Numbered from the stretch's first letter, positions 1-14,400 are shown. The stretch: DNA of 64,000 nt from Alectoria sarmentosa (GCA_009733775.1 WOGZ01000028.1:62001-126000); one strand, 5' to 3'. The notes: generated by a model not told the origin, from the letters alone. Translations and numbers: made by a program.

Positions 1-1913
1 ACGCGATCTTAATATATTTTTTAATCAATATTGCGAAAAACAATTTGATAATAATCGATTTGATTGATAATACCTAAATGAAATATATTAAAAAAAGATT
101 CGATATTGATTTTGAATGAGATAATGTCACGATTAATAACGAATTGAATATTGCGAAAAATATTAATCGCTCGAACGAATTTTATTTAATATTTTTAAAA
201 CAATTTGTTTTTTTTAAATATAACGTTTATTTTACATTAAATAATAATATTTAAACGTTTAAATTTATCATTTATTTGAAAATTATCAAATATGATGTTT
301 TTTTAAATGATATTTTTAAATAATCGAAAGGTTTTTATTTAATAATTATCGAATTTAATATCACAATCAATGCGAAAACGAATATATTTATTATCGTTAT
401 ATTTCGAATCATTAAAAAACATCTTAAACGCGATAAAAATTGTTAAATCAAATTTATTAAATAATACATAAACGTCAAATCAAAGAATTTTATTGTCAAA
501 AAAGATGATTATTCATTTAAAATTATTTTAAAAAACATTAAATAAACCTTAAAGATCGCTATAAATCAAATCGTTTTATTATTTTTTAAAAATAATGTGT
601 CGCTTATATAATTTCATTTTTATATTAATCATAAAACATAATTCGCAAATATTATCGAAAAATAAAATGAAAAAATTCATTTCAACGCACATTTTGATCA
701 ATTTTTTGAAATTTTAAACGTTTAAATGATTATAATGTGCGTATTATATGCGAAAAATTATTTCATTAATTTAAAACTTCGATAAAGATTTTAAAAATTC
801 TTAATTATCAAAAATAAATTCAATTAAAAATTCATCATAAATGAGAATCTCTTTATTAATAATTATTAAAATTAAAAAAGTTTCTCTTTAAATATCGAGC
901 GTATAAAAACGATTTTAAATACGTTTAAAAAAAAACGTTATTTTTCGATAATAATATTAACGAAAACAAAAATCAAATTTTTTTTTTACTTTTTTAATTA
1001 TTTTTTAAAAATAAAAATAAAATCGCAATCAAATACGAATTAAATATTTTAAAAAGTTAAAATGCGTTTAACATTATTCACCTTGCATTCAAATTCAATG
1101 TTTTTAAAATCGATAATTATACGATTATCGATAAGATCATTCACAAAGCGTGAAAATTAAAAAAATTCAAAGATTTTGAAAATCGAAAAAATGTAAATTA
1201 TATGCTAAGTGCAAACATAATCGCGAAATTTAAAAAAAAACATTATTGTTATAATGAATAAGACAATAATTTACGTTTTATTAACAATTTTAAACTTAAT
1301 AATCTCATAAACCTTTTTATTTAAAATGTTAAAATTTATAATAAATTCGAAAATCGATTTAAAAGCGACAAAAATAATAAAAACAATAAAAACAATATGA
1401 GCGATAAAATAACGAACGATTCTTAATTAAATAATTATCATAATTGCGTTAACATTATCAAATTGCTTTTTTAATTTTTTAATTAATTTGAATTCAAAAT
1501 TTCCTTCTCAATCACGTTTTTCACGATTTTTATAATTATAATTATCACGATTATCACGATCATCGCGATTTCCGCGATTTTTTTATTTATATCGTTTTCG
1601 TTTAAACATTTATTATATGCATCGCATTCATTAATGTCGTATTAATTCTTTTTATAATGAATATAATATTTATAAATTTGAATATAAATGCGAAAATTGT
1701 TTGAATTTGCGTTTATTTGAATACGATATTTGACGACATCTTCAACGATAATAAAAATAAATACGAATTATTAAATATATTCAAAAAAGTCGTTAATAAT
1801 AATGATAAATGTATGAATTTTTGAATGCGTGAAATCGAATAAATTAATAACGATGTTGAAAAATCGAATTATCGCATAATTTAACGTTTATTTGATCTCA
1901 CGATTTTCATCAT
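1..1913 (-). pseudogene. Copia pol fragment (GAG-pre-integrase and integrase), RIP-degraded
   Basis: Identified by collinearity with the better-readable plus-strand copy, where this segment translates as a Copia GAG-pre-integrase domain (a WHARxxxLNVQNxKKLIK-type block followed by C-x2-C) and then the integrase region. The block falls at roughly 670-760 here on the minus strand. Many stop codons and frame breaks are present. No functional product is expected. Confidence 0.6.
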
Positions 1914-2155
1914 AACTAACGTGGCCGTCACACGGGTTTAACATCCGATATATATCCGATTATCATCCGATGTTCACCCGATGGTGGTTTTCCATCAGAT
2001 ATACGATGGTTGAACAACCGCTATACATCTTTAAGAGGTTTTCAAACGGCTGTTCAGCGGCTATCAAATCATCGTCAAACCGTTCTCATTTAGGAAGGAG
2101 CATCACATACCCATAAATCATCGCAATCACATTTTCATGTTCATTGCAATCAAGT

Positions 2156-2480
2156 CATGATCGTACCCACCGCAGCCACACAGCCATGGCCGTACCCACT
2201 GTAATCACACGGCCATGGCCGTATCCACTGCATTCACATATTCATGGCCGTATCCACTGCATCCACATACCCATGGTCATTGCAATCACATGGTCATGGC
2301 CGTATCCATTGCATTCACATGGTCATGGCCGTATTCACTGCATCCACATACCCATGGCCATTGTAATCACATGATCATGGCCGTACCCATTGCATCCACA
2401 TACCCATGGCCATTGCAATCACATGGTCATGGTCGTATCCACCGCAGCCACACAGCCATGGTCGTACTCATTGTAATCAT
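2156..2480. repeat. 29-bp minisatellite (CATGGCCGTAYCCAYTG core)
   Basis: The word CATGG/CATGA recurs at 2156, 2185, 2214, 2243 and 2272, exactly 29 bp apart, followed by further units at less regular spacing (for example 2295). Each unit carries a CCGTAYCCAYTGC-type core followed by ATYCACA. 29 is not a multiple of three, so the repeat changes frame at each unit, which argues against a coding role. Confidence 0.85.
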
Positions 2481-2487
2481 ATTATTA

Positions 2488-2758
2488 TTGAATATCGGAT
2501 GGACAGCGGATGGATATCGGATGGATAACAAATGAGTATCGGATGGGCAGCGGATGAGCAACGGATGAGCAACAGTTACGCATCGGCTGCTCAACCGCTG
2601 GGAATCGGATGAAAATCCATCATTTTTCATTAAAACTGCCATTCGATTCTCAGCAGTTGGGCAGCCGATGCTCAACTGCTGCCCAGCCGCTGCTCAACCG
2701 CTGCCCATCCGATTTCCAACCGATGCCCATCCGATGTCCATCCGATGTTCATCCGATG
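2488..2758. repeat. Fold-back repeat: ATCGGATG words facing CATCCGAT words
   Basis: About 2490-2610 carries repeated ATCGGATG, GCGGATGG and GGATGAGCA words. About 2660-2758 carries their complements (CATCCGAT, CAACCGCTGCCCA). The two arms could pair into a long imperfect hairpin. A third array of CATCCGAT words lies at about 1940-2010, near the left edge of the insert. Confidence 0.7.
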
Positions 2759-2784
2759 TAAGATTCACGAGGCAGGCACCGTAG

Positions 2785-4900
2785 AAACGTCATAAATTTA
2801 AATATAATTTTCGCGATACGCATTATATTGCGAGCTTAATCTCTTATAAAAATAATAAATCTTTTAATTTTTATTAAAAAGAAAAACCGCTCGATCGAAT
2901 TGATTTTTAAATTCTCAAATAACGCTTATAAAGATATTAACATATTTTTACGATTTATTTTCGTAAATAATCAAAATAAGAGATTTCAATTTAAAAATAA
3001 TAAAATTAAAAATGTTAAAATTTCGAAATTTATATTTTTCGAGCTTTTTTTAAACATTAAAAACATTAATATGATATTCGATTTTATTTTAAAAATTATT
3101 TTTATAACGAATTTTTATTATCGTGCAGATTTTATTATGCGTTTCGATTTAAATTAAAACGTTTATTTTAATAATAACAAATTTTATTTCGACGATTAAA
3201 CGATTATTTAAAACGTCTTTTATTTCAATAATAAAACTTTCAATAAACATAATCATATCGACTTCGATTTAATATTACAATTTAATTAAATTTAAAAAAT
3301 TTTACATTTAACGTTTTCATTTAATATGATTAATAATTTTCATAAACATTTCAATTTTTTCAAACTGACTTAAAAAGATCGAAAATTTAATTTCAAAATG
3401 TTCAAATATAATGTCAAAAAGAATTGATTTAAGTTTTAAAATTTAAAAACTTTTGAAATTTGAATTTGAATTTAAGTTTAAATTTACGTTTAAGTTTAAA
3501 TTTATATTCGAAAAAATAATTTATAATAAAATAAAATTTAAAAATAATGAGATCTGCGTAATAAAACTTTTAAAAATAATTAAAATAAACGACGTCGAAG
3601 AAATAAGGCGCGCATTGAAATCGAAAAGCTCTTCATTAATAATAAACTTTGATAATAATTCGAAAATTGATTATTTTAAAATAAAAATGAAATCAACGTA
3701 AAAGTTTAAAATAAAATCATTATCATTATCATTATCATTATCGTTATTCAAAAGATATTCAAAAATTTATAAAATTTCGAAAATATGAAAAAAGTCTCAT
3801 TGAGTTTTGAAATTGATTTGATATAATTTAAATTTTCGTTTACGAAAAGTTTTTATTTCGCAACCAAAAAAATATTCGATAATATTTAAAAAAACGATAA
3901 ATTTGATAAATCTTAAAAAAAGTATAAAGACATAAAAATGTTATTTTAAAAAAAAATCATTTGATTTTATAAATCATAACGAATTTATAAAGAATACGTT
4001 ATTCGAATTATATTAATCATTTTAATGATCAAAAGATCTTGAAAGAAAAACAATAAGACTTCGAAATCGAGAGCGAAATTAATAATCTCATTTCGCTCGC
4101 TTAAAATGTTTAAATATAATATTATTATCATTAAATCGTTTTATAATAAAAACTTTTTCTTTTTTGATTCTCGAAATAAAAAGTTTTTTTCTTTTACGCT
4201 TTAATTTTAATATGCTAAACACGCGAAATAAAAAATAATTTTTTTTTAATTAATTATTAATTTAAATTTTTATCTTTGACTTTTTGATCTTTATTACGAA
4301 TATTTTACAATTAAATTATCAAATATAATTATCATCATCGAATTTTGAATAAAACGATTTGCAAAATAAAAACATATCATTTATCATTTTAACATATTTC
4401 ACATAAAAAAACTAATAATGTTTCAAAAATCTAACGATCACATGATCACGATCGCATAACAACTTTTAACAATTTCGACATATTACGATTATTTGCGATA
4501 TGTTTCAAATCGTCTTATTTTATCTCGAACGAAAATAAAAACGATATGAATATTAATAAAAGCGATCGATTATTAATAACGTTTCAACGCTCAAAAAAGC
4601 GATATTGATTTTTAAAAACGCCCGTAACTCCCGAAAAGACGTTATTGATTATCAAAAAAAACGCTTTAAATATCGTCAATTCTCGACGTTACTTTTTTTA
4701 TATTCATTTCTTTATAATCTCTGCGCGTTTTTATTACGAGCGAATCATAATCGTTTCGATTTAAATGATTATCTTATAACGAACATTGTTTATATCAAAA
4801 AGATTGCGTTATATAAATGCAACGATTTTTATAATTAATGCTTTCATTGCGATAAATATAAAAATGTTTAAAAATAATCTCAATTATAATGAATAATAAA
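2785..4900 (-). pseudogene. Copia family A leader/gag region, degraded
   Basis: This matches, in reverse complement, about 36935-39000 of the complete family A copy, and part of it (4050-4900) matches 33553-34390 directly. By position between the 5' LTR and pol it should be the leader and gag. I cannot read a convincing Gag domain through the mutations. A short ATTATC-type microsatellite lies at about 3717-3744, with a counterpart at about 38068-38100. Confidence 0.5.
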
Positions 4901-4925
4901 TAAATCATATTATAATAATGTCGAT

Positions 4926-4945
4926 ACAAATTCGGGTTTATAATC
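4926..4945 (-). promoter_or_regulatory. Primer-binding site, initiator tRNA-Met half-molecule type
   Basis: The 20 bases next to the inner edge of the 5' LTR are a mutated form of GGTTATGAACCCGAACTTGC, read on the minus strand. The complement contains the initiator anticodon region (CAUAA flanked by C/G-rich stem bases), as for copia-type half-tRNA primers. Confidence 0.6.
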
Positions 4946-5078
4946 TGTCAAAATATGAAATAAAACATTTAATTATATTGCTTTAAGAGTGTTACGAAAA
5001 AAAAAGCGATTTATATACGAGCGCATTAATAATGCACGTAACGTCAAAACTTGACGTCACGTGACCCGAATTTCAACA
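4946..5078 (-). repeat. 5' LTR, Copia family A
   Basis: On the minus strand it starts TGTTGAAATTCGGGTCACG and ends ATATTTTGACA. It is homologous to the LTRs at 34411-34553, 36754-36897 and 44180-44323, and slightly shorter (133 bp). The GTCACGTGAC palindrome near the start is preserved. DNA from 5079 is outside the element. Confidence 0.85.
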
Positions 5079-5220
5079 GTTTTTATTAATGACTTTAAAT
5101 CGATTTAAACGATTAAAAATTGTTAAAAAGTTATCGAATTCGTTTTTTTCATTTTTTTAAATTCAAAGAGAGTTTTACGCATTTAACTTTTATTTTATCG
5201 TGATAATAATGAAATTCTCG
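5079..5220. other. Spacer between Copia A and the family D element
   Basis: Short AT-rich flank with no recognisable feature. Its last five bases (TCTCG, 5216-5220) form the left target duplication of the family D element. Confidence 0.5.
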
Positions 5221-5472
5221 TGTTAAGAGAATCGTTATATTGTTATATTGCCAAGCTGCGTACCTGTTTAACAGATATTTTATCAAGTTTATAACTTGAC
5301 AAGAAGTTGATAGATAATCAATTCTCATAAAAGAATCGATCAATTTACAATCACTTAAAATATGACCTTGTGATGTATCTCATTATCGATATTATTGTGT
5401 CGTCAATCATAAACATATCGTTTATTATGAGCTTGATAAACATTTTATAATTAATCAATCGTATTTTCAACA
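5221..5472 (+). repeat. 5' LTR, family D
   Basis: 252 bp, TGTTAAGAGAATCG...TATTTTCAACA. It aligns along its length with 28754-29006 and 51327-51582. A less mutated block, TTGCCAAGCTGCGTACC, is shared with 28754-29006. Confidence 0.85.
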
Positions 5473-8400
5473 TTTGATAACAATATCGATATATAATTGT
5501 TTAATCAAGTTTTTTCATTAATAACAATTATACGATATTAAATTCTTCATTACTCAAATATATTGCATTATTTAAATCGACGATTTATCATTTATCGATT
5601 AATTCAATTTATTTATCACATCAAATAATTCATTATAGATTTTTGTCAAATGATCGAATCTCAACATTGTTGAGATCGTTTTTCTTTGATTATTTGTTCT
5701 TTTTTAATCAATTATTGATTTCTTTTAACGACCTTTTTTCAAATCGTTAAGCGTATTTTTTTGTCAAGAGACAAATATCATTTGACGAAAAAAATCGATA
5801 ATTGAAATCTCATCAAACTCATTTTTTTCATCATTTTCTTTTTATGATTTGAAAAAAACATTCTCTTTTTATGTATTTATCGTAAATTTTTAATCGACGC
5901 TTATTATTCAATTGTTTATGAAAAATCATTATTAAATTAAAATTTATTTTCGAATTCAGCGTTACAAAAAATATTCTCATCATAATTTATTAATTTTAAA
6001 ACTTTATCAAATTTAAGTTTTTATTAATTGCTTTTATTAAAAAAGAAACTCGATTTGTTATTAATTTCATTATAAAATATATTTAATGTTCGATTGAGTT
6101 CGAATAGCAAAAAAACATTTCAATAAAAAAAATCCGAATTCGTTTATAATCAAAATTTATTTAAACATTTATGTGATCATCGAATTAAGTGATAAATAAA
6201 TTCTCTTTAAAAGTTTTCATTAAGAAATTTAATAAAAACATCGAAGACGTAATTCGATATTTTAAATCATTTTCAAAGTCGAAATAAAAAAATCATTCGA
6301 AATAAAAAAGTCATTTGAAATAAAAAAACAATTCGAAAATTTTTATTCATTTATTTTTCTTATCGATCTCAAAAGAGAAACAGTTCATTATTTTAAAAAA
6401 ATAATCGAAAGATAATGATATTAAATCGATAATCGAATAATTAATAAATATATTAAATAACATTACCTTATAGGGTCAAGTAGTGCGCAAGATAAAATGT
6501 TATTAAAGAGTGCATTAAGCATAAATGAAAGGATTTCAGAAATGATTATTTTTATTAATTAATTATAATAGATTTATTCTCGATATTTTGATAGATTATT
6601 ATAATGAACATTTGTTATAAAAAATAGATAATTTGACTCGTCATTGCGCACAATATATCACAAATATAAATCAATTATTATTTCAAACTATCTCTTATAT
6701 TTGATTATTAATTAAATTTTGAATTTATTCTTCTCAATTTTCAATTGTATTTAATTGATTTTTTGAAATTTCTTTAAAAGAAAGTTAAAGTTTTTTTCAA
6801 AATCTTTTATTGAATCGTCGAGAGGTCGTCGAGAAGTCGTTGAAAAGTTATTAAAAAATCATTGAAGAATTATTGAAAAAAGCTATCTTTTTTTCACATC
6901 GCGACTTTGATGCAAAATGTGCCATGTTATATTTATAACATAAATAATATACATCATTTATGATCATCTCATATTGTACATTGCGCACATTGCGCACATT
7001 GCGCGAATTTACGAAATAAAAAAATCGAAATCTGTAAATGTAAATGAAGAATAATAAAATTATTTTTATATTTCTCTTATTTATCTTATGCGTCTAAAAA
7101 TTATATTCTTCGTTTAACTTTATCGTTGTTATATTAGAATTAAACATCTTTTTCGAAATCTATTATTATTATATTAAAATTGTGCGTTTTCATTTTAACC
7201 TGTTTTTATCAAAATTATTTTATGCTTTTTTTTATTTTCTGCACATATTTCATTCAAGATATCAAAACGTATATTAATCAAAACGCATATTTAATGTAAT
7301 TTATATACATTTTCGTTATATCTCTGTCGTTTAAATCATTCACTTTATTAGAACATCGAGATGCATTATATTATTAATATAATTCATATTATCGAAAACA
7401 TCGACTTATTTTATAATGTCAAACTTTTTAAATTTTCAAAAAAGTCGCGCTGAGAGCGTAAAGGCGATTAAAGATTTATGAAATTTTTTTGAAAATGCTT
7501 ATAACAATGATATATGATAATCGATTTAATTAATGTTAAAATGAGTGTTTTATCACAATATTATTAATATGGTTCATTGCCAAAAATGCGTAAAAACATA
7601 TTTATTTATTAATATACAAAAAATTGCAAAAAAGGCGATTTATTCATATTTTGAAAATTAATAATTATGTTTTTTGATTTTCTCGCAAGGCATTTAACAC
7701 ATATTTGCATCATTTATATTTTATTTCACAAATTGTTCAAAATCAAATACTTATAAAGATTGTCATTATATTTTTCATCTCGATTATTATTCATTCATCG
7801 CATATTCGCTGAAGAAAAAAGACACACATTTATTTCTATCGCGCATTTTGATTTTTATTATACATTCATTTTCATTATCGTTATTAAACGCTTTTATAAT
7901 TAATATATTTAATTTTTGTGAAATTGAAAAGTTGTTATCGAATTTTGAAAGATGAAAATTCATATATGATGATCATAATTATAAATATAAAAACGCGATT
8001 TGATCACGCATTTGTTAACGAAATTTATAAATATTATTATAAAACACGACGTCGTTGACGATTGCGAGAGATAACATGAAAAGAAAAGGGAATGATTTGT
8101 TATACATCGAAAATGATTTGAAAAACAATTATCAAATTTGAAATGTTAATTATTACGCACATTTGTTATTGATAAATATGATTTAATAAGCATTTTGTTA
8201 TATGTTATCAAAGTTATCATAATTTTGAGGATTTTGAAAAAAAAAAAATTCATCTCATCAATTTTATTCATTTCATTTCATCATCGCATCGTTTTATGAT
8301 CGTAACATTTTATAATATTACATCTTTTGAAAATATAGCATATTAATTATCGACGTTATTTGATGATATGCTGTGTTTTCTACACGATTTTTAATAATAT

Positions 8401-11400
8401 ATATATAATTGAAAATGAATGTTTAAAAAATGCTCTTGATAAATAATTAACGCATATTAAAAAGAAAATCTTTATAATCGAATTATGTAAATCGATAATG
8501 TTTATTTTTTGATCAACTCATATATGCCCTTTATACTCGTTTTTTGAATAATTATTAATAATAAAAAGATAATGAGATAAAAGATTAATTAATAAACTTT
8601 ATTGAAAATTTAATTAAATAATGATATATGATAATGTGTGATAATAAATTTATGAGAATATTAATTTTAAATTAATATTAAAATTGTGAGAAGAATAATA
8701 AATTTATAATGTTAATAATATAAAAACGTAAATGTTATAAAAATTGATTTTTTATCAAACAATTATTTTCGGAAACAACGATGTGTGCTGCGCAAATTTA
8801 TGCACATTAAAATATTTAAAAAATCGCTTTTCGATATTTTCATAATTTTGCGTATTCTTTTTCGTTATTCGAGTGATTCTATATCAAATAAAATATTATA
8901 TGAAAAAAAAAAAAAGCATAATATACACATCTTATAAAAAATATGCAAAATGTATATAAACTCTTAATAACGTTTATCTCATTCTTATTTCAAAACATTT
9001 AATTCATATCAAAATATAATGAAATTTACACATATGTAATATTTAATAAATAAATCACGTAATTCATCTGATAAGTTTTGAAAGATTTGAAATAATTATT
9101 TTATATAAATTAAACATCATAATTGCAATATAAAAATAAAGCGTGCTCGTCTCTCTCGAGACCTTTAATTTTATTGTTTCGCTTTATACGATTGATTTAT
9201 AAAATATAATACTTCTTTACCTCGATCTTTGAAAATTTAATAATGTTCATTATGGTGAAAAGTTTTTAATAAAACATTTTAAAAATAAAATCGAGTTTTA
9301 TTTTTCTGAAGTTCTTCATCATAATTATTCTCGCAAATAATCATACACGTTTTTTCGAAAACTTATATAAAAAGACGTTATCGATTCGAATTATCATTAC
9401 ATCTCGAATAATAACGAAATTTTCGATATTAAACACAATTCGATACTTAAAGATTTTGTTACATCTTATCAATAATCGCTTTAACATAATAATTTAATTT
9501 CATATCAATCGACAATATTATATTTTTAAATAAATAAAGAAATATGCGCAAACATTAAAAACAAAAAAAAAACAAATTTTTATCGATCAATAAAGTTGAG
9601 TTTTTAACATTATTACAAATTAACACGTTTAAACAATATTATATTAAGCTTTTCATAATTTATTTCATAAACACTTTATAATATAATAAAGAAAAAATCA
9701 TTAATAACAAATTATTTAAATCACAGCGATCAACTTAAATCTCTTTGCATATATATTCGATTTAAACATTTCAACGTCAATGATTTCTTATAAGTTATAT
9801 TTTCGATAATTAACATTTAAAATTGAAACGTTTCATCGTCTCGTCTTTCAAACTTCGAATAAAATAATAAATTAATCAAAAAAATAAGATATTTTAAATA
9901 TATTCTCAACATCTTCATAATTAATTTAAATTTAATAATTTGATGAGAGTTAATGAGAAAAAATCGTAAAATTTGATATAAACTCTTTTTGATTAATAAA
10001 ATCTTTTTTATTTCTCGAAAATTAATTTGAATCACGATTTTTTTGAAAAACCTTTTTACAATAAATTAATAAATAATTATCAATAATAATAATAACGAAA
10101 TTTATTTATGTTTATTTTCACCGCTTAAAGTGATGCAATTGTTAAAAATAATATATTTAATAATTACGTTTTCATAATGTAAAGCAGCGTGTACATTTAA
10201 ACGTGTTATAATATTTTAAAAAATTGTTATTTATTTTGCGGCGTCTTCTTTTATTTCAAAAAGTTTCATCAAATATTTATATTTTAATCGTTTCAAATGT
10301 TATAATTCGTTATTTTTAAATGTATTGTTTATTTCGAATTTATCATTTAAGATATTAATAAACGTTATATATTTAAAAAAAATAAAATAATTATCGCGTT
10401 TGAAATTTTTAAAATAAACGAATATAACGCATTAATAAAAATTTTAAAATGTTTTTCTCGATTATAATAACAACGATATTATATTCTCTCGATCGATTAA
10501 ATTTATATTTTAAATTAATATCATAATATTACTTTTTATTATAATAACGTAATACAAAATTATTAAATTAATATTATTGAAATTTAACGTCGAAAACATG
10601 ATTATTTTTACAATTTTTAAATATATAAAATTGATTCATTTAGATTATAATCAAATGCGTAAAAATAAAAACGTAATAATTAAAAATTTATCACATTTTT
10701 ACATTTGATAATTAATAAAATAATATTTTGACGATTATAAACGATTTCAATTAAATAAATAAAAAGAATATCAAAATTCAACGCAATAAACATTCGCATT
10801 AATGTTAATAAATATGATAACGAATAACACATATTGTGCTTATTTGATAATCTCGACATATTTTAAATATATCACATTTCAGATTTGTTTCATATAATGT
10901 TCAAAAATGACGCGATATTGATTAACGAAATCTATTTAAATCTCATTTTTATGTTTTAAAAGAATTTAACATTTTTTATAAACGCATCTCTTTTGATTCG
11001 TTTATAAAATATTCGATGATGATAATGAATATCGAAAATAATGTTAAAAATTAAATTCGCTTTTTGCTTCTTTATGATTAAATATTTTAAATATTCTCGA
11101 TTAACGATTAAAAATATAAAATTAATTTTTTTTTATTATTATTTTATATCTTTTATGAAAGTTATAATATAAACGCATATAAACGTTTTTACATCATTAA
11201 TGTTGATTTTGAGATCGCGATTTAAAATTATTAAATTAAATTTTAAAATTTTGATTATATCTGCAAAGTCGTTAATATATAAATTAAATGTTAAAAATAA
11301 TATATTGATTTTTCGTTTTCTTTTTTATTAATTTAAATTAATAATTATAACGTAAATTTTTATTAAAAATCAATATATATTGCGATAAAGATCAAACGCA

Positions 11401-14400
11401 TTAATGAAAATTAAAAAAAAATTAAAAGATATAAAGATGTAACGAAGTTGATTAAATGCGTTGGATCATATATGTTCAATTTTAATATTTCACGAATAAA
11501 TGTCGATAATTATAATAAACGTGTGTTTTTATTATTAAACTCAAAGATTTAATATATAACGAATCTTGATTTATAAATCGATACATTTTTAAATTTAACA
11601 TTTGATTCTTCATAATAATAATTAAAATAAATATCAATTTTTTTGATTTGAATTTATTCTCGATAAAGATAAACGATTTTTTATTTTAATAAAAAAACCT
11701 TTTAACATTTAAATTCGTTGATATTGAAAAATTCGATTTATTAAATTCAAAAGCGCTCGCAACGTAAAATGAATTATCGAAAAATTTAATTTGATTTTTT
11801 GTTTTCATCGAAAAAATTGTTTTATTTTTATTGATTGCAATAATTCGTATCATATAAAATTTATAACCTCTTTAATAAAAACAATTTTTTATTTTATAAT
11901 GATAATAAACGATATTAAAAAGAAAAATCGAAATCTGATTAAAATAAAAGACATATTCATCGAAATAAAATTTGATAAATGAAATTTATATCAAAGATTA
12001 ATAAAGCTCGAAGAGTTGATCAACGAAAAAAATCATTTTCATATAAATCTTAACGAGAAATTCAATCGATGAAAGCACAATTTGAAAAAGCTTAATGAAA
12101 TTAAAAAAATACATTATACTCTTTATCATTCGAATCTCCTTTTATTTACTTTGCGTCGAAAATTATTTTTATATTACGTTTATCTTTTAATATCATAATT
12201 TTATTAACGATAATTACGCATTAATGTATTTTTTAAAAATTATCACAAAGCGCGAAAGATCTTTAAACGTTTATAAATTCTTCAAAAAATCAAATATTTT
12301 AAACAAATTTTGATAACTTTGTCGTGTAATATCAAAAATCTTATATCATAAATTTAATATTATTAAAAACGTTTTCATCTCTCAATTTACTCGTTTATGC
12401 GATATCTTTTTCAAAAGATTTGTTATAAACGAACATCGTGAAAAAGATAACATATTTGAATCAAAAAACATAATAAATTCGTTTTATATTAATTTATCGA
12501 GATTATTTAAAAAGTTTTATTGAAAAGATTCGAAAAATAAAAAAATATCGAATAAAATAATAATAACGAGATTTGACAATAAAAAATTAATGTTATTGAT
12601 TAAAGTTATGTGTATTAAATCTTTCGTTATCATAATCTCAATGTTTTTGAACAAATTATTAAAGATAAAAATAACGTTTTAAAAAATCAACAAAAGTTCG
12701 CGCGTTAATATCGAAAAATTCATATTTACATTATTATTAACAACAATTTCAAATAATGTAAATATGTCGTTTTTTTTAACATTCTTTATAAATTCATCAA
12801 ACATATTCGTTTCATAATTATATTATTTATATTTATTTTTTGATTTGAACTCATTTACGCGCTATCGCTTTTGAATAACGAATTTAAATCTCAAAATCAA
12901 ATTTCGAATATTTTATAATTAATCATTTCTTAATTTTTTAAATCGACGTTATATTTTCGAAAGATTTATAATCTATCGCATTATAACGAGCGAAAAAATT
13001 AAATATAAAAATATAAAATTCAATAATCGTGATGTAAAGTGCAAATGTAAAAACGAAAATTAATCACATAACACGATTGAAAACGTTTCAAATTAAATAA
13101 AATATGTGAATATTATTAACGATCAAGGAAAAAGATTTAAAAAAATAAAACAAAATCGTTATTTTTGAAAATGTTATAAAAATGATTAAGAAAATCGTGT
13201 CAACATCGAAATTATGAATCAAAATTTTGAATAATTATTATGTAAATTGTCGTAATGCACGCTATCGCAATGTTATTAATATGATTTTATCGTTATCGTT
13301 GATATTACACAATTGAAAAAGACGAAAAAAACATATTCATATATTTTAATTTTCAAAATTCAAACACATTCATATTTCATTTTATGAACATAATAATTTA
13401 TGTTATTTGACTCATTTTAAAATTATCGCATTGATTAATAACATATATTGATCGTATTTTATATGCCTAAAATCTCTTTTGATGATTGATTTAAGATCAT
13501 AAATAATAAAATGATTTAAGTTTTTGACATCATATCTGAAAAAAGGATTTTTGAATTATTGTATATAAATTATTAACATACACATTTTTTTATGCTTTGA
13601 ACGTATCAGATCTTATTCTCTTTCGATATGTTATAAATATTAAAAAATGATGATATTAATAAAGAGATGTTAAACGCTTTAAAATACGTTAAAAAATTAA
13701 TAAATGATAATAAATGATTTATATGAAAATCGTAAACAAGTTAAATCAAAAGATTAATTTATATGTTTTTTAATAACAATGTTGATAATATAATTGCGAT
13801 ATATGCGATAATTTTAACGTTACATAATATTAAAAAAAAAGATTATTTTGTTAAATTATCAAATTATTAAAGTTTAACGAAGAAATTATTACTTCTCGAA
13901 TTTCCTCATTTTTTATTTTTCAGATTTATTTATTATTTTCGTTTTTCAAATAAAGCAAAATCATTCATTTTGCGTATAAAATTAAATATATAAATTCATT
14001 ACACAATCTTTATCACATCATATTTACAAAAATAAATGACATATTTAAAAATTCGCAATCTCAATCCTCTCTCAATCTCGCGATAATCAAATCAATATTT
14101 AATAAAAAAAATAACGATAACACGCGTAAAATCAATGCAAAAAAATTATACATTCAAATTATAAAAAATGTTATTGAGCGTTTAATATCATAAAAAAATC
14201 ATCGTATTGCTTCGTTAATTCGAAAAAAAATAATGATTTTAACGAAAAAAATCAAAATAATAACTTTGAATTTGCGCTTTATAATTTCATTATAAATTAT
14301 TTAACGCTATTTATCAATTAAAGAAAATTAATATATATATGTAAAGTCGTAACACATTATTCAATAACGTTGACGTCGATAATGAAGAATTTTAAAAATT

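Larger units (their letters stand above)
1916..2784. mobile_element. GC-rich, RIP-free insert with minisatellite and fold-back arms (unclassified)
   Basis: About 870 bp of much higher GC content breaks the Copia element. The uninterrupted copy at about 39000-39030 (reverse complement) reads straight through the junction. The insert appears to start CTAACGTGGCCG and end GGCACCGTAG, so its ends form a weak CTA...TAG inverted pair. The target duplication is unclear: AACGT occurs at both edges, but a shorter AA is also possible. Its outer parts are arrays of CATCCGAT-type words, and the middle is a 29-bp minisatellite. CA and TG dinucleotides are plentiful, unlike in the flanks. Open frames across it are low-complexity His/Pro/Trp repeats and are not convincing proteins. 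Confidence 0.65.
1..5078 (-). mobile_element. Copia (Ty1-type) LTR retrotransposon, family A, 5' part; 3' part lies left of the window
   Basis: The element runs right to left: 5' LTR at 4946-5078, primer-binding site beside it, leader/gag region about 2790-4900, and pol (GAG-pre-integrase and integrase) from about 1900 down to base 1. Bases 1-1913 correspond to the reverse complement of about 39020-40935 of the complete copy at 36754-44323, and also match 44885-46706 directly. The copies differ mostly by transitions. All frames are full of stops, so it encodes nothing now. A GC-rich insert interrupts it at 1916-2784. The short open frames in this stretch are chance frames in AT-rich DNA. Confidence 0.8.

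Noticed and set aside
2144..2675. Three overlapping open frames (76, 106 and 82 codons) in the GC-rich insert
   Set aside because: They are low-complexity translations of the 29-bp minisatellite and fold-back arrays; the repeat length is not a multiple of three and no domain is present.
6470..7010. Possible DNA transposon bounded by TAGTGCGCAAG and GCGCACATT words
   Set aside because: No convincing inverted ends or target duplication could be matched by eye.
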